A program made the translations under genes and the position numbers. A stretch of DNA of 11,056 bases from an uncultured Bacteroidota bacterium (GTDB lineage Bacteria; Bacteroidota; Bacteroidia; 2-12-FULL-35-15). The stretch is from assembly GCA_903881065.1 (NCBI GenBank), contig CAIRRW010000445.1:1-11056 (forward strand). Direction: 5' to 3'. Of the stretch, positions 1 to 6,362 are shown in pieces (the first letter of the stretch is position 1; every line of letters begins with the position of its first letter). The notes beneath the pieces were generated by a model. The model did not search any database and was not told where the DNA came from. It worked only from the letters and a program-made list of their open reading frames with translations.

Positions 1-979
1 CATTAATTATAAAATAAATAATAATACCGGAAAACAAGAACCTGTCTTTCCTATACAAACTGATTAACCCAAATAAAGAAAGAAAACAAATCGGTGTGTA
101 AATAAATAAACCTTTGGAATAGCTAAAAAGAACATTAACTATTTCAGGTTTTAAAAAGTTAAAGCCTTCTTTTGAATATGACCAAACAAAAAAGTTCCCT
201 GTACATATTTTATATATTGAAAGTTGGATAATCAATGGGATTGCAGCAATAATTAAGGCAATTAAAATTGTTTTTCTTTCCTTAAATAGCAGTGTTAATG
301 TTTCATTAATATTTTCTCTACTTGAGGAAAGAAAGGGTGCAATTAATAAAACAATGATGTCTGTAGGTCGAACAAAAAATAAGAATGAAGTAGCTGCGAT
401 TATTAATAAAAAACTTCTTTTATTAAAATGAGTAAATAATTTCTTGATATGATATAACAAAAAGCAAACGAGCCCCAATGCAATAATATGGCACCAACCT
501 GGTGCAATTACGGTATAATAAAAAATATTGGTACAAAAAGTTAAAGCAAGTAGTAGTAAAGAAATTATCCATTCAGGGAAAGAATAGAGGCGTAGAAACT
601 TTCCAAAGAAATACAAACCCCATAATAGATAGAATAATGTTCCTATAGAAATAAAAACAGGGAATAAGAATGAATATCCGTCAATTGGTTGGTGAAATAG
701 ATAACTAAAGCAACAAGCAATTCCAAAAAAAGGCAACTCGAAAATAGAAGTGCCTATATAATATTTTATCGCCTGTGGATTTTCGGATTTTGTTTCTAAA
801 TGATGATTTATAAAGATGGAAGGCAGATAGCGGTAATAAAAATAAGCATCTGTATTTACAGTGTATTTCCATTGTTCCCCTTTCCATCTGTAATTGTAAT
901 CTGAGAAAAGAAGCGTAAAACAAATTAATAGAAGTGTGATTGAAAAGGACGACTTTATTCTTTGGAAAATCAACATCAT
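1..979 (-). CDS. Polytopic membrane protein, partial (runs off left edge); GT-C-like or uncharacterised Bacteroidota family
   Basis: The reading frame is open for 326 codons from an ATG-ATG pair at 979/976 to the window edge, so the C-terminus is missing. The protein is strongly hydrophobic, with about nine membrane segments near residues 13-26, 82-97, 103-127, 137-155, 160-177, 189-216, 236-255, 291-306 and 315-326. Between the first two lies a polar loop (about 27-80) with DAYFYYRYLPSIF at 44-56, an arrangement that resembles polyprenol-dependent GT-C glycosyltransferases, where an acidic first loop carries catalytic residues. Motifs YYIGTSIFELPFF (73-85) and YSKGLFIYTP (287-296) look familiar from Bacteroidota membrane proteins usually left as hypothetical; this is from memory. 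The start lies 18 nt after the scoB stop on the same strand, so co-transcription with scoAB is likely, though no metabolic link is evident. The gene is AT-rich. I am confident it is a real membrane protein and unsure of glycosyltransferase activity. Confidence 0.72.
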   Translation of the reverse strand, partial: MMLIFQRIKSSFSITLLLICFTLLFSDYNYRWKGEQWKYTVNTDAYFYYRYLPSIFINHHLETKSENPQAIKYYIGTSIFELPFFGIACCFSYLFHQPIDGYSFLFPVFISIGTLFYLLWGLYFFGKFLRLYSFPEWIISLLLLALTFCTNIFYYTVIAPGWCHIIALGLVCFLLYHIKKLFTHFNKRSFLLIIAATSFLFFVRPTDIIVLLIAPFLSSSRENINETLTLLFKERKTILIALIIAAIPLIIQLSIYKICTGNFFVWSYSKEGFNFLKPEIVNVLFSYSKGLFIYTPICFLSLFGLISLYRKDRFLFSGIIIYFIIN

Positions 980-997
980 CCTTACTAAAAAATTTTT

Positions 998-1654
998 CTA
1001 TTCAATAACCATTTCAGGGATATTTCCTTCAATCACCAGTCTGCCTCTTGTTGCATTTTTTATTTGTTCCACACTTATTCCGGGTGCACGTTCCAACAGA
1101 CGAAATCCTTCAGGAGTTACATCAAGTACAGCTAATTCGGTAACTATCTTTTTTACACATCTTATTCCTGTCAATGGCAAATCACATTTGGGTAATAATT
1201 TTGATTCGCCGGCTTTATTCACATGCTGCATTGCCACAATAATATTCTTTGCTGAAGCAACTAAATCCATGGCACCTCCCATCCCTTTCACCATTTTGCC
1301 AGGTATTTTCCAATTCGCAATATCTCCATCGTCGGACACCTCCATGGCGCCAAGTATTGTTAAATCTACTTTGCGTGCTCGTATCATTCCAAAGCTCATT
1401 GCCGAATCAAAAAAAGCAGAGCCTGCAACAGTTGTTATTGTTTGCTTTCCTGCATTTATTAAATCGGAATCTTCTTCTCCTTCAAAAGGAAATGGTCCCA
1501 TTCCGAGTAAACCATTTTCCGACTGAAGCACTACATTCATTCCTTTTGGAATATAATTAGCTACTAATGTTGGAATGCCTATTCCAAGATTTACGTAATA
1601 GCCATCCTTAATTTCTTTTGCAATCCTTTTTGCAATTCCTACTTTATCTAACAT
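998..1654 (-). CDS. scoB: 3-oxoacid CoA-transferase subunit B (ScoB/AtoA-like)
   Basis: This is the beta subunit of a class I CoA-transferase, which moves CoA between succinyl-CoA or an acyl-CoA and a 3-oxoacid such as acetoacetate in ketone-body and short-chain fatty acid metabolism. The 218-residue protein has normal family length. It shows GYYVNLGIGIPTLVANYIP near 18-36, SENGLLGMGP at 45-54 with the catalytic glutamate at about residue 46, and the glycine-rich segment KGMGGAMDLV that is standard in the family. I chose the ATG at 1654, giving MLDKVGIAKRIAKEIKDG. An in-frame ATG at 1723 would add 23 residues that match nothing in the family and would swallow the hairpin region between the subunits. 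No Shine-Dalgarno is visible, as usual for Bacteroidota. It follows scoA with a 75-nt gap, longer than is common for this pair. Substrate specificity (succinyl, acetate or butyrate) cannot be read from the sequence. Confidence 0.95.
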   Translation of the reverse strand: MLDKVGIAKRIAKEIKDGYYVNLGIGIPTLVANYIPKGMNVVLQSENGLLGMGPFPFEGEEDSDLINAGKQTITTVAGSAFFDSAMSFGMIRARKVDLTILGAMEVSDDGDIANWKIPGKMVKGMGGAMDLVASAKNIIVAMQHVNKAGESKLLPKCDLPLTGIRCVKKIVTELAVLDVTPEGFRLLERAPGISVEQIKNATRGRLVIEGNIPEMVIE

Positions 1655-1685
1655 AATTATTGATGAGTTAATTTGCAAATGTACT

Positions 1686-1726
1686 GATGTGCTAATTAAA
1701 ATCAGCACATTAATAATCAGCACATC
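1686..1726 (-). promoter_or_regulatory. Intercistronic inverted/direct repeats with two alternative hairpins between scoA and scoB
   Basis: On the minus strand (the mRNA sense) GATGTGCTGATT occurs at 1726-1715, ATGTGCTGATT again at 1710-1700, and the inverted partner AATTAGCACATC at 1697-1686. The inverted copy can pair with either direct copy, with one G.U wobble in each stem: 12 bp with a 17-nt loop, or up to 11 bp with a very tight loop. No U-run follows, so it does not look like an intrinsic terminator. It could be a processing or stability site, or a translational control element setting the A:B subunit ratio; that role is inferred. A perfect 10-bp palindrome ATTTGCAAAT lies at 1671-1680, between this element and the scoB start. 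Confidence 0.5.
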
Positions 1727-1729
1727 TAA

Positions 1730-2437
1730 TTATTTTTTTCTAACAGTTCTTTGCTCAATCCGCTTTTCATAATTTACTCCCTGAAAAATCCGATGCACAT
1801 AAATTCCTGGTGTATGGATATTGTCGGGGTTTAATTCGCCGGCAGGAACAAGTTCTTCAACTTCAGCAATAGTTATTTTTCCTGCCATTGCCATCATCGG
1901 ATTAAAATTTCTTGCTGTTTCTCTGAAAACAAGATTCCCATGCGGATCTCCTTTCCATGCTTTTACAATAGCAAAGTCAGCATCAAAAGCCATTTCCATC
2001 AGAAACTCTTTCTCCACACCATCTACCATAAACTTACGTGATTCTTTACCTATTGCTACTTCCGTACCAACACCGGCAGGAGTAAATATTGCCGGCATTC
2101 CATATCCTGCTGCCAAGCATCTGGTAGCTAATGTGCCTTGCGGAATCAGTTCTACTTCCAGTTCGCCTGTAAGCATTTGCCTTTCGAACTCCTCGTTTTC
2201 GCCAACATAAGAAGAAATCATTTTCTTCACTTGTCGTGTTTGCAGCATCAGCCCAATACCGAAATCATCCACTCCGGCATTGTTAGAAATACAAGTTAAC
2301 CCTTTTACTCCTTTTTTTACAAGTGCAGCAATGCTATTTTCCGGTATGCCGCACAAACCAAAACCACCAAGCATAATAGTTGCATTATCCTTAATATCGC
2401 GGATGGCTTCCTCTGCATTTTTTACTATTTTATTCAT
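1730..2437 (-). CDS. scoA: 3-oxoacid CoA-transferase subunit A (ScoA/AtoD-like)
   Basis: This is the alpha subunit of the same class I CoA-transferase, forming a cytoplasmic complex with the scoB product. The 235-residue protein shows the family's glycine-rich CoA-binding signature GGFGLCGIPE at 24-33, followed by LTCISNNAGVDDFGIGLML and KKMISSYVGENEEFERQ, then PQGTLATRCLAAGYGMPAIF and FTPAGVGTEVAIGKE, all ordered as in ScoA/AtoD proteins. The length is typical and no frameshift or missing motif is visible. The start at 2437 is supported by MNKIVKNAEEAIRDIKDNA, the usual N-terminus. It is the first gene of the leftward unit scoA-scoB-membrane protein. A -7 promoter motif lies about 40 bp upstream. 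The pair may feed acetoacetate and succinate into central metabolism, or serve amino-acid or fatty-acid catabolism; neighbours do not decide which. Confidence 0.95.
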   Translation of the reverse strand: MNKIVKNAEEAIRDIKDNATIMLGGFGLCGIPENSIAALVKKGVKGLTCISNNAGVDDFGIGLMLQTRQVKKMISSYVGENEEFERQMLTGELEVELIPQGTLATRCLAAGYGMPAIFTPAGVGTEVAIGKESRKFMVDGVEKEFLMEMAFDADFAIVKAWKGDPHGNLVFRETARNFNPMMAMAGKITIAEVEELVPAGELNPDNIHTPGIYVHRIFQGVNYEKRIEQRTVRKK

Positions 2438-2478
2438 CTGTTTTTATTTCAAAAGTCTAAACGCTTTTTAATTTTTTA

Positions 2479-2486
2479 CAAATATA
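2479..2486 (-). promoter_or_regulatory. Putative promoter -7 element upstream of scoA
   Basis: On the minus strand the sequence TATATTTG fits the Bacteroidota -7 consensus TAnnTTTG and would place the transcript start near 2475, giving a leader of roughly 40 nt before the scoA ATG. I see no clear -33 TTTG/TTG at the right distance, and the surrounding DNA is very AT-rich, so a chance match is possible. Confidence 0.4.
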
Positions 2487-2608
2487 CTTTTTTTACGTCT
2501 TTCTTCTTTTTAATTAAAAAACTCTTACCGATATAGAAAAGAATTTTTTCATTTTGGCGAATCACCTTTCTGCATATTATCAAGTTCCTTCCCGCTTTCC
2601 CCTTCAAT

Positions 2609-2639
2609 CTTTTCTTTGCCCGAAAAAGGCAAAGAAAAG
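2609..2639. repeat. Perfect 12-bp inverted repeat (hairpin)
   Basis: CTTTTCTTTGCC at 2609-2620 and GGCAAAGAAAAG at 2628-2639 are perfect reverse complements around a 7-nt loop CGAAAAA. Neither side is followed by a clean T-run (ATTTTTGG on the plus side only), so it is a poor intrinsic terminator. It lies about 170 bp upstream of scoA and far from the end of any gene. It may be a fragment of a dispersed repeat; a genome-wide search would settle that. Confidence 0.7.
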
Positions 2640-2706
2640 GATTTTTGGTTCAATCGGGCGCAGTTGGTAGTGTATAGTTATTTATAAAGTTTAAGTAATT
2701 TGTGTT

Positions 2707-2748
2707 GTGGTGGGACACCACTTAATAATTGGCATGAGTGGGGCACTC
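2707..2748. repeat. Two adjacent short hairpins in a GC-richer patch
   Basis: GTGGTG/CACCAC (2707-2712 and 2716-2721, loop GGA) and GAGTG/CACTC (2736-2740 and 2744-2748, loop GGG) are two compact hairpins with centres 28 bp apart. The surrounding texts TGGTGGGACACC and GAGTGGGGCACTC are similar, suggesting two diverged copies of one small motif. The patch, continuing into CGCCAGTCGGGTC, is clearly more GC-rich than the DNA on both sides, which suggests a remnant of an inserted or dispersed element. No function is known to me. Confidence 0.45.
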
Positions 2749-2889
2749 GCCAGTCGGGTCTTTTAGGATAGTATAATTAAGTTTATGAAAAACATTATTG
2801 GCTTTTGGGCCATCAAACAAACAAATTTCTGAATATTTTTCATAGAGTAACAAAAGCACTTTAAGATAATGTAGTATTAACAAGTGTTT

Positions 2890-3120
2890 TAGGACAACCT
2901 GCACGTTTTGACCTAAAACGTGTACCTTTTTAAAAAAACTCACAATTTTTGACACAAAACATACACGATTTGTGTCAAAACGTGCATCAAATTTCCAAAA
3001 ACGTGTGAGTTTTAAAAAAAACATGCAAGTTTTGGGAAGAAACGTGCACTAAATTATTCAAAACGTGTGAGTTTTTTTAAAAAGGTACACCAGATGAACA
3101 AAAAGGTGTGAGTTATAAGA
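2890..3120. repeat. Degenerate tandem array, eleven units of 20-21 bp (A-tract, core, T-tract)
   Basis: Each unit has an A-run ending in AAAA (exact in nine of eleven), then a 10-bp core, then usually a T-rich run. The first core base falls at 2898, 2919, 2939, 2960, 2981, 3002, 3022, 3043, 3064, 3084 and 3105, so the ten intervals are 21, 20, 21, 21, 21, 20, 21, 21, 20, 21 (mean 20.7 bp, about two helical turns). The cores in order are CCTGCACGTT, CGTGTACCTT, CTCACAATTT, CATACACGAT, CGTGCATCAA, CGTGTGAGTT, CATGCAAGTT, CGTGCACTAA, CGTGTGAGTT, GGTACACCAG, GGTGTGAGTT. Some units read as the reverse complement of others (2939 against 3064, for example), so the unit is roughly dyad-symmetric. Weaker in-phase traces appear near 2856 and 3126. 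There is no coding potential and no cas gene. This could be a row of protein-binding sites or phased bent DNA; both are inference. Confidence 0.75.
2920..3090. repeat. Perfect 24-bp inverted repeat spanning the array
   Basis: The left arm (2920-2943, beginning GTGTACC, then five T, seven A, CTCAC) is the exact reverse complement of the right arm (3067-3090, beginning GTGAG, then seven T, five A, GGTACAC). The arms enclose 123 bp containing a further perfect 8-bp hairpin, GACACAAA at 2951-2958 with TTTGTGTC at 2969-2976. Because array units occur in both orientations some complementarity is expected, but a perfect 24-bp match among otherwise diverged units suggests recent copying or selection. 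If transcribed, the region would form a long stem. Confidence 0.8.
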
Positions 3121-3187
3121 TTTAAGGTTTTAATACCAAACTATAATGAATTAATAACAGTAATCAATAAAAAACAATCAAATAAAA

Positions 3188-3211
3188 AAGCTCCGTATTT
3201 CTACGGAGCTT
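3188..3211 (-). terminator. Intrinsic terminator of the PKD-domain protein gene
   Basis: AAGCTCCGTA (3188-3197) and TACGGAGCTT (3202-3211) form a perfect 10-bp stem with loop TTTC. On the minus strand the stem is followed by a T-rich tract (TTTTTTATTTG), which suits termination about 40 nt after the stop codon at 3251. The plus side is also T-rich (CTTTATTT), so it may act in both directions. Confidence 0.88.
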
Positions 3212-3250
3212 CTTTATTTCACATAAACTAATGACAAATAAACTAATCCC

Positions 3251-6175
3251 CTACCTCACAATCGTTACTTTCCCAATGTATTTATGGTCGGCGTTTTCCA
3301 CATCATCGTCAAAAGTTATTTTATATACATATACATCATTAGGACATATAACGCCTTTAAAATAACCGTTCCAGCCTTCCTGAAAATTAGTGGTATGATA
3401 AAGCATTTCGCCCCAACGGTCGAAAATATAGAAGTTATAATTGTGTACGCCCAGCACCACAGGCTTAAATATATCATTCAATCCATCGGCATTTCCGGGA
3501 GTAAACGCATTGGGAATCCAGAATAAATATTGCGGCAGAATATCCACGGTGGAATATGCCGTATCATAACATCCATACTGGTTTACCACCACTTCCATAA
3601 TAATATATTGCCCCGGATTGCTATAATGATGTATCGTATCGGGATTGGTGCCGTGACTGCCATCGCCCCAATACACCTGCCATCCAACAGCTCCTGTACT
3701 TTGGTCTGCCATCGTTATATTCGGGAAATAAACGGAAGTATCTTTCGGAGTAACGCTGAAAGCTGCCTGTGGAACAGGATATACAGCAAGCGGAACGGAA
3801 GAAGTAACGGTATCTTTGCAGCCACGCAGGTCAGTTACAATTAATGTGATTGGGTAATTACCCGGAGTAGGGTAGATTACCTGCGGATTTTGAAGTGTGG
3901 AAGTCTGCCCGTTTCCAAACGTCCAGAAGTATGTTAATGGAGTGGTAGCAAACGAGCTGTCGAGAAACTGAACGCCATACATAGCGCATCCGATAGGCGA
4001 TTGCAACCCAAAATTAGCATAAGGCTTCGGATATACAAGCACATTATTGGTAACACTCACGGTGCAGCCATGTTCGCTGATAGAAAAAGTAACGGGATAA
4101 GTTCCGATGGAATCGTAAATAATATTAGTCGGGTTGAGTTGAGTGCTTCCTGAAGGAGTGGCATGCGTACCGAAGTTCCAAGAGAAAGTGCTGTTATTGG
4201 TAAACGTTCCACCTCCGGCGAAAGAAAAATTGTTGCCTATCAAACATTGTCCAGCAGGAGGATTGAACTGCGGAACAAGGTTGGGATAAATAAGAAATGA
4301 ATCGGAAACAGTGGCAGTGCAGGATGTTCCGGGATTAATGGTAAGTGTGGCAGTATAGGTTCCTGGTCCGGGAAACGCCCATGTGGGCGAAGCAAGGCTG
4401 GAAGTATCGTTTATAGTAAAAGGGTCGCCTAAATTCCATTGATAAAAAACAGAACCAGTACAAGTTTCGGCAAAGTCAACCTGGTAATTAGAACATACTG
4501 GAGTAGCTGTAAATGATGCTACAGGCGGATTTTGCACCACAAGCTGATTCGGCAATGTGATGGAATCCATACATCCTTGTCCGCTGGTAACTACGAGACT
4601 TACATTATAAGTGCCTACCGTATTATAAGTGGTTACAGGGTTTTGCAGAGTAGAAGTAAAGCCGTTGGCAAAATTCCAGAAGTAACTTAATGGAGCATTA
4701 CCGGTAGAAGTATTTACAAACTGAACAGGATTTAGGATACAGCTGACATTGGTGGAGGTGGTGAAAATGGGGACAGGCTTCGGAAATACATGAACAGTAT
4801 CCGTATAGGATTTCGTACATCCATATTCTGAAATAGTAAGTGTAACAGGTATTGCACCTGCAGAATTAAAAACTATGTTCGAAGGATTCTGCTGTGTACT
4901 GGTTGCCGGTGTTGCGTTTCCGAAGTTCCAAAGAAATGTAGCGGTATTGCTGAATATGCCTGCGGCAGAAAAGTTAAAGTTGTTGTGATTTATACATTGT
5001 CCTGCCGGTGGCGTGAATGAAGGATTCAGCAGTGAGTCGATAATAAAAACACTTGTTGCAGTATCGGCACATAGCTGACCGGGATTGATGGTAAGCGTAA
5101 CCGTATACGTTCCGGGAGTGGAGTAAGTATAGGTTGGAGCCCATATATCTGAAGTATCAGTGGCAATTCCGGGTACCCCGAAATCCCAATGGTATGTAAA
5201 AGCATTAAGACTGGATTGATTGAAATTGACTGTAAAACCATTGCAGAATGACTGTTGCGCAGGAATAGAAGCCACCGGAATATTTGGGCAATTAACTACA
5301 TTAAACTGAAAATCACGTTTGTTTACATCAATTAAAACTCCATTCCGATATTCGCTTACGCAGACACCAACCACCCATTGTCCAATCATATTGGGAGTTC
5401 CGGTAAGTAAACCGGTATGAGGATTTATGGCCATTGCCGGGGAAGAACTCATTGGATAACTTCCAGAATAAGGAGCAAGCCACGGAACAAAACTTACAGG
5501 AGGAGGCGTAGCAATAATAGGACAAGGTGAACTAGCGCCTGAACCAAGCATTGGGCAGTTAGGGTCGAGGCCGATATACGGGTCGCAAAACTGGTAGTAT
5601 AACGAATCTCCGTTAAGGTCAGTAGCGGAATGGTCGAATACCAAAGGAACACCGGCGCAAACAAATATCGGCGGGAAATTATTAAATCGCGGGCTACTGT
5701 TACATATTGATATTGCAGGGTCAGGAATATGGGCAATATAGGAGGAGCCTACATTGCCGGGATTAACCAAATTAAGAATGGTAATATTTCGGCAACATCG
5801 CTGATACATTATATCATATCCACCTGCCAAAGGAGGCAGATTAATTGTGGTTTGATAAATTGCTTCTTCCACACAAATATTTGTAGGCGGAGTGAAACAA
5901 GGACTGGTAACTGGTGAAGGCAATTGCACAGAACCTGGAAAAGGAATTTCAACACTGTCCACAAAATTACCTGCATTATCAAAAATAAATATTGTTGCAG
6001 GGTTATCATAAGGAGCCTGTCCGTTATAACAGTCGCGGTAAAGCTTTAAAGTGATTTGGTAATTGTTGCCACCAAGGCAATCGTAATACATATCACCACC
6101 CACAATGTGAGTAGCGAAATTCTTTAGTGAAAGAAAAGCAAAAAACAAGAATAATAAGTAATGTTTAACTCGCAT
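3251..6175 (-). CDS. Secreted multi-PKD surface protein with type IX secretion type B sorting domain
   Basis: This 974-residue protein starts with a Sec signal peptide (hydrophobic 6-17, likely cleavage after NFA at about 21). Residues 22-295 form a cysteine-rich N-terminal region beginning THIVGGDMYYDCLGG and containing LKLYRDC, a module that recurs in Bacteroidota surface proteins. Seven PKD-like domains follow, at about 300-380, 385-466, 468-548, 552-630, 633-716, 719-799 and 802-880, each with a WDFG/WNFG-type turn (WDFG 330, WNLG 580, WNFG 416 and 666, WGDG 836) and a GxYxVxL strand. The last 90 residues (IPNAFTPGNADGLNDIF, FDRWGEMLYHTTNFQEGWNG, DVYVYKI) are a gliding-motility-associated CTD, the type B signal for secretion by the type IX system. 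The protein is presumably exported and held at the cell surface or released, as an adhesin or structural component; no catalytic domain is visible. It appears monocistronic, with its own promoter and terminator. Domains 1-3 and 4-6 are a duplicated block. Confidence 0.93.
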   Translation of the reverse strand: MRVKHYLLFLFFAFLSLKNFATHIVGGDMYYDCLGGNNYQITLKLYRDCYNGQAPYDNPATIFIFDNAGNFVDSVEIPFPGSVQLPSPVTSPCFTPPTNICVEEAIYQTTINLPPLAGGYDIMYQRCCRNITILNLVNPGNVGSSYIAHIPDPAISICNSSPRFNNFPPIFVCAGVPLVFDHSATDLNGDSLYYQFCDPYIGLDPNCPMLGSGASSPCPIIATPPPVSFVPWLAPYSGSYPMSSSPAMAINPHTGLLTGTPNMIGQWVVGVCVSEYRNGVLIDVNKRDFQFNVVNCPNIPVASIPAQQSFCNGFTVNFNQSSLNAFTYHWDFGVPGIATDTSDIWAPTYTYSTPGTYTVTLTINPGQLCADTATSVFIIDSLLNPSFTPPAGQCINHNNFNFSAAGIFSNTATFLWNFGNATPATSTQQNPSNIVFNSAGAIPVTLTISEYGCTKSYTDTVHVFPKPVPIFTTSTNVSCILNPVQFVNTSTGNAPLSYFWNFANGFTSTLQNPVTTYNTVGTYNVSLVVTSGQGCMDSITLPNQLVVQNPPVASFTATPVCSNYQVDFAETCTGSVFYQWNLGDPFTINDTSSLASPTWAFPGPGTYTATLTINPGTSCTATVSDSFLIYPNLVPQFNPPAGQCLIGNNFSFAGGGTFTNNSTFSWNFGTHATPSGSTQLNPTNIIYDSIGTYPVTFSISEHGCTVSVTNNVLVYPKPYANFGLQSPIGCAMYGVQFLDSSFATTPLTYFWTFGNGQTSTLQNPQVIYPTPGNYPITLIVTDLRGCKDTVTSSVPLAVYPVPQAAFSVTPKDTSVYFPNITMADQSTGAVGWQVYWGDGSHGTNPDTIHHYSNPGQYIIMEVVVNQYGCYDTAYSTVDILPQYLFWIPNAFTPGNADGLNDIFKPVVLGVHNYNFYIFDRWGEMLYHTTNFQEGWNGYFKGVICPNDVYVYKITFDDDVENADHKYIGKVTIVR

Positions 6176-6202
6176 TTGTGTTTAATCATTCTCAACTTCA
6201 AA

Positions 6203-6233
6203 CAAAAGTAAGTAAAACTACGCGTATTACAAA
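6203..6233 (-). promoter_or_regulatory. Promoter of the PKD-domain protein gene
   Basis: On the minus strand TTTG (6233-6230) is followed after 19 nt by TACTTTTG (6210-6203), matching the Bacteroidota -33 TTTG and -7 TAnnTTTG elements at their usual spacing. The predicted transcript start near 6198 gives a leader of about 20-25 nt before the ATG at 6175. This is the best two-part promoter match in the window. Confidence 0.68.
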
Positions 6234-6339
6234 TAGGATTTAACTATAAATCACTTATTTGAGTTTTGATTTAATCTCGATAAATTCTTTTCAATAAAAT
6301 ATTTAACTGCATTTCATTCATCCGTAATCTTAAAAACAA

Positions 6340-6347
6340 TACTTTCG
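6340..6347 (+). promoter_or_regulatory. Possible -7 element of the acyltransferase gene
   Basis: TACTTTCG differs from TAnnTTTG at one base and lies 15 bp before the ATG at 6363. There is no clear -33 element. It would make the leader about 11 nt. This is a weak call, supported mainly by position. Confidence 0.3.
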
Positions 6348-6362
6348 CAATAATTCAAATTT

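Larger units (their letters stand above)
2438..3250. other. 813-bp gene-free, repeat-rich intergenic island
   Basis: No credible gene is present between the scoA start and the stop of the PKD-domain protein gene. From left to right it holds the scoA promoter region (about 2440-2500), an AT-rich stretch, a perfect 12-bp inverted repeat (2609-2639), two compact GC-richer hairpins (2707-2748), AT-rich sequence without recognisable features (2760-2850), the 21-bp-period array (2890-3120) and the terminator of the PKD gene (3188-3211). The only long open frame (minus strand 2722-3024) crosses the repeat array, has biased low-complexity content and no recognisable domain, so I do not call it. Confidence 0.75.

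Noticed and set aside
705..923. 72-codon open frame on the minus strand
   Set aside because: It lies in another frame inside the long membrane-protein reading frame, which is open from 979 to the window edge and has convincing membrane topology.
936..1526. 196-codon open frame on the plus strand
   Set aside because: It is antisense to scoB and the start of the membrane protein gene; scoB is unmistakable by its motifs.
1655..1723. N-terminal extension of ScoB to the ATG at 1723
   Set aside because: The extra 23 residues match nothing in the family and would place the intercistronic hairpins inside the coding sequence; MLDKVGIAKR at 1654 is the family-like start.
2609..2639. Intrinsic terminator
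   Set aside because: The stem is good but neither strand has a clean T-run after it, and no gene ends nearby.
2722..3024. 100-codon open frame on the minus strand
   Set aside because: It runs through the repeat array, has low-complexity composition, no recognisable domain, no promoter motif and no sensible neighbour relation.
2890..3120. CRISPR array
   Set aside because: Units are only 20-21 bp with no split into constant repeat and unique spacer, the cores are degenerate and in both orientations, and no cas gene is nearby.
3223..3247. 10-bp direct repeat ATAAACTAAT at 3223-3232 and 3238-3247
   Set aside because: The repeat is short, AT-rich and has no associated element, so it is probably chance or a small local duplication next to the stop codon.
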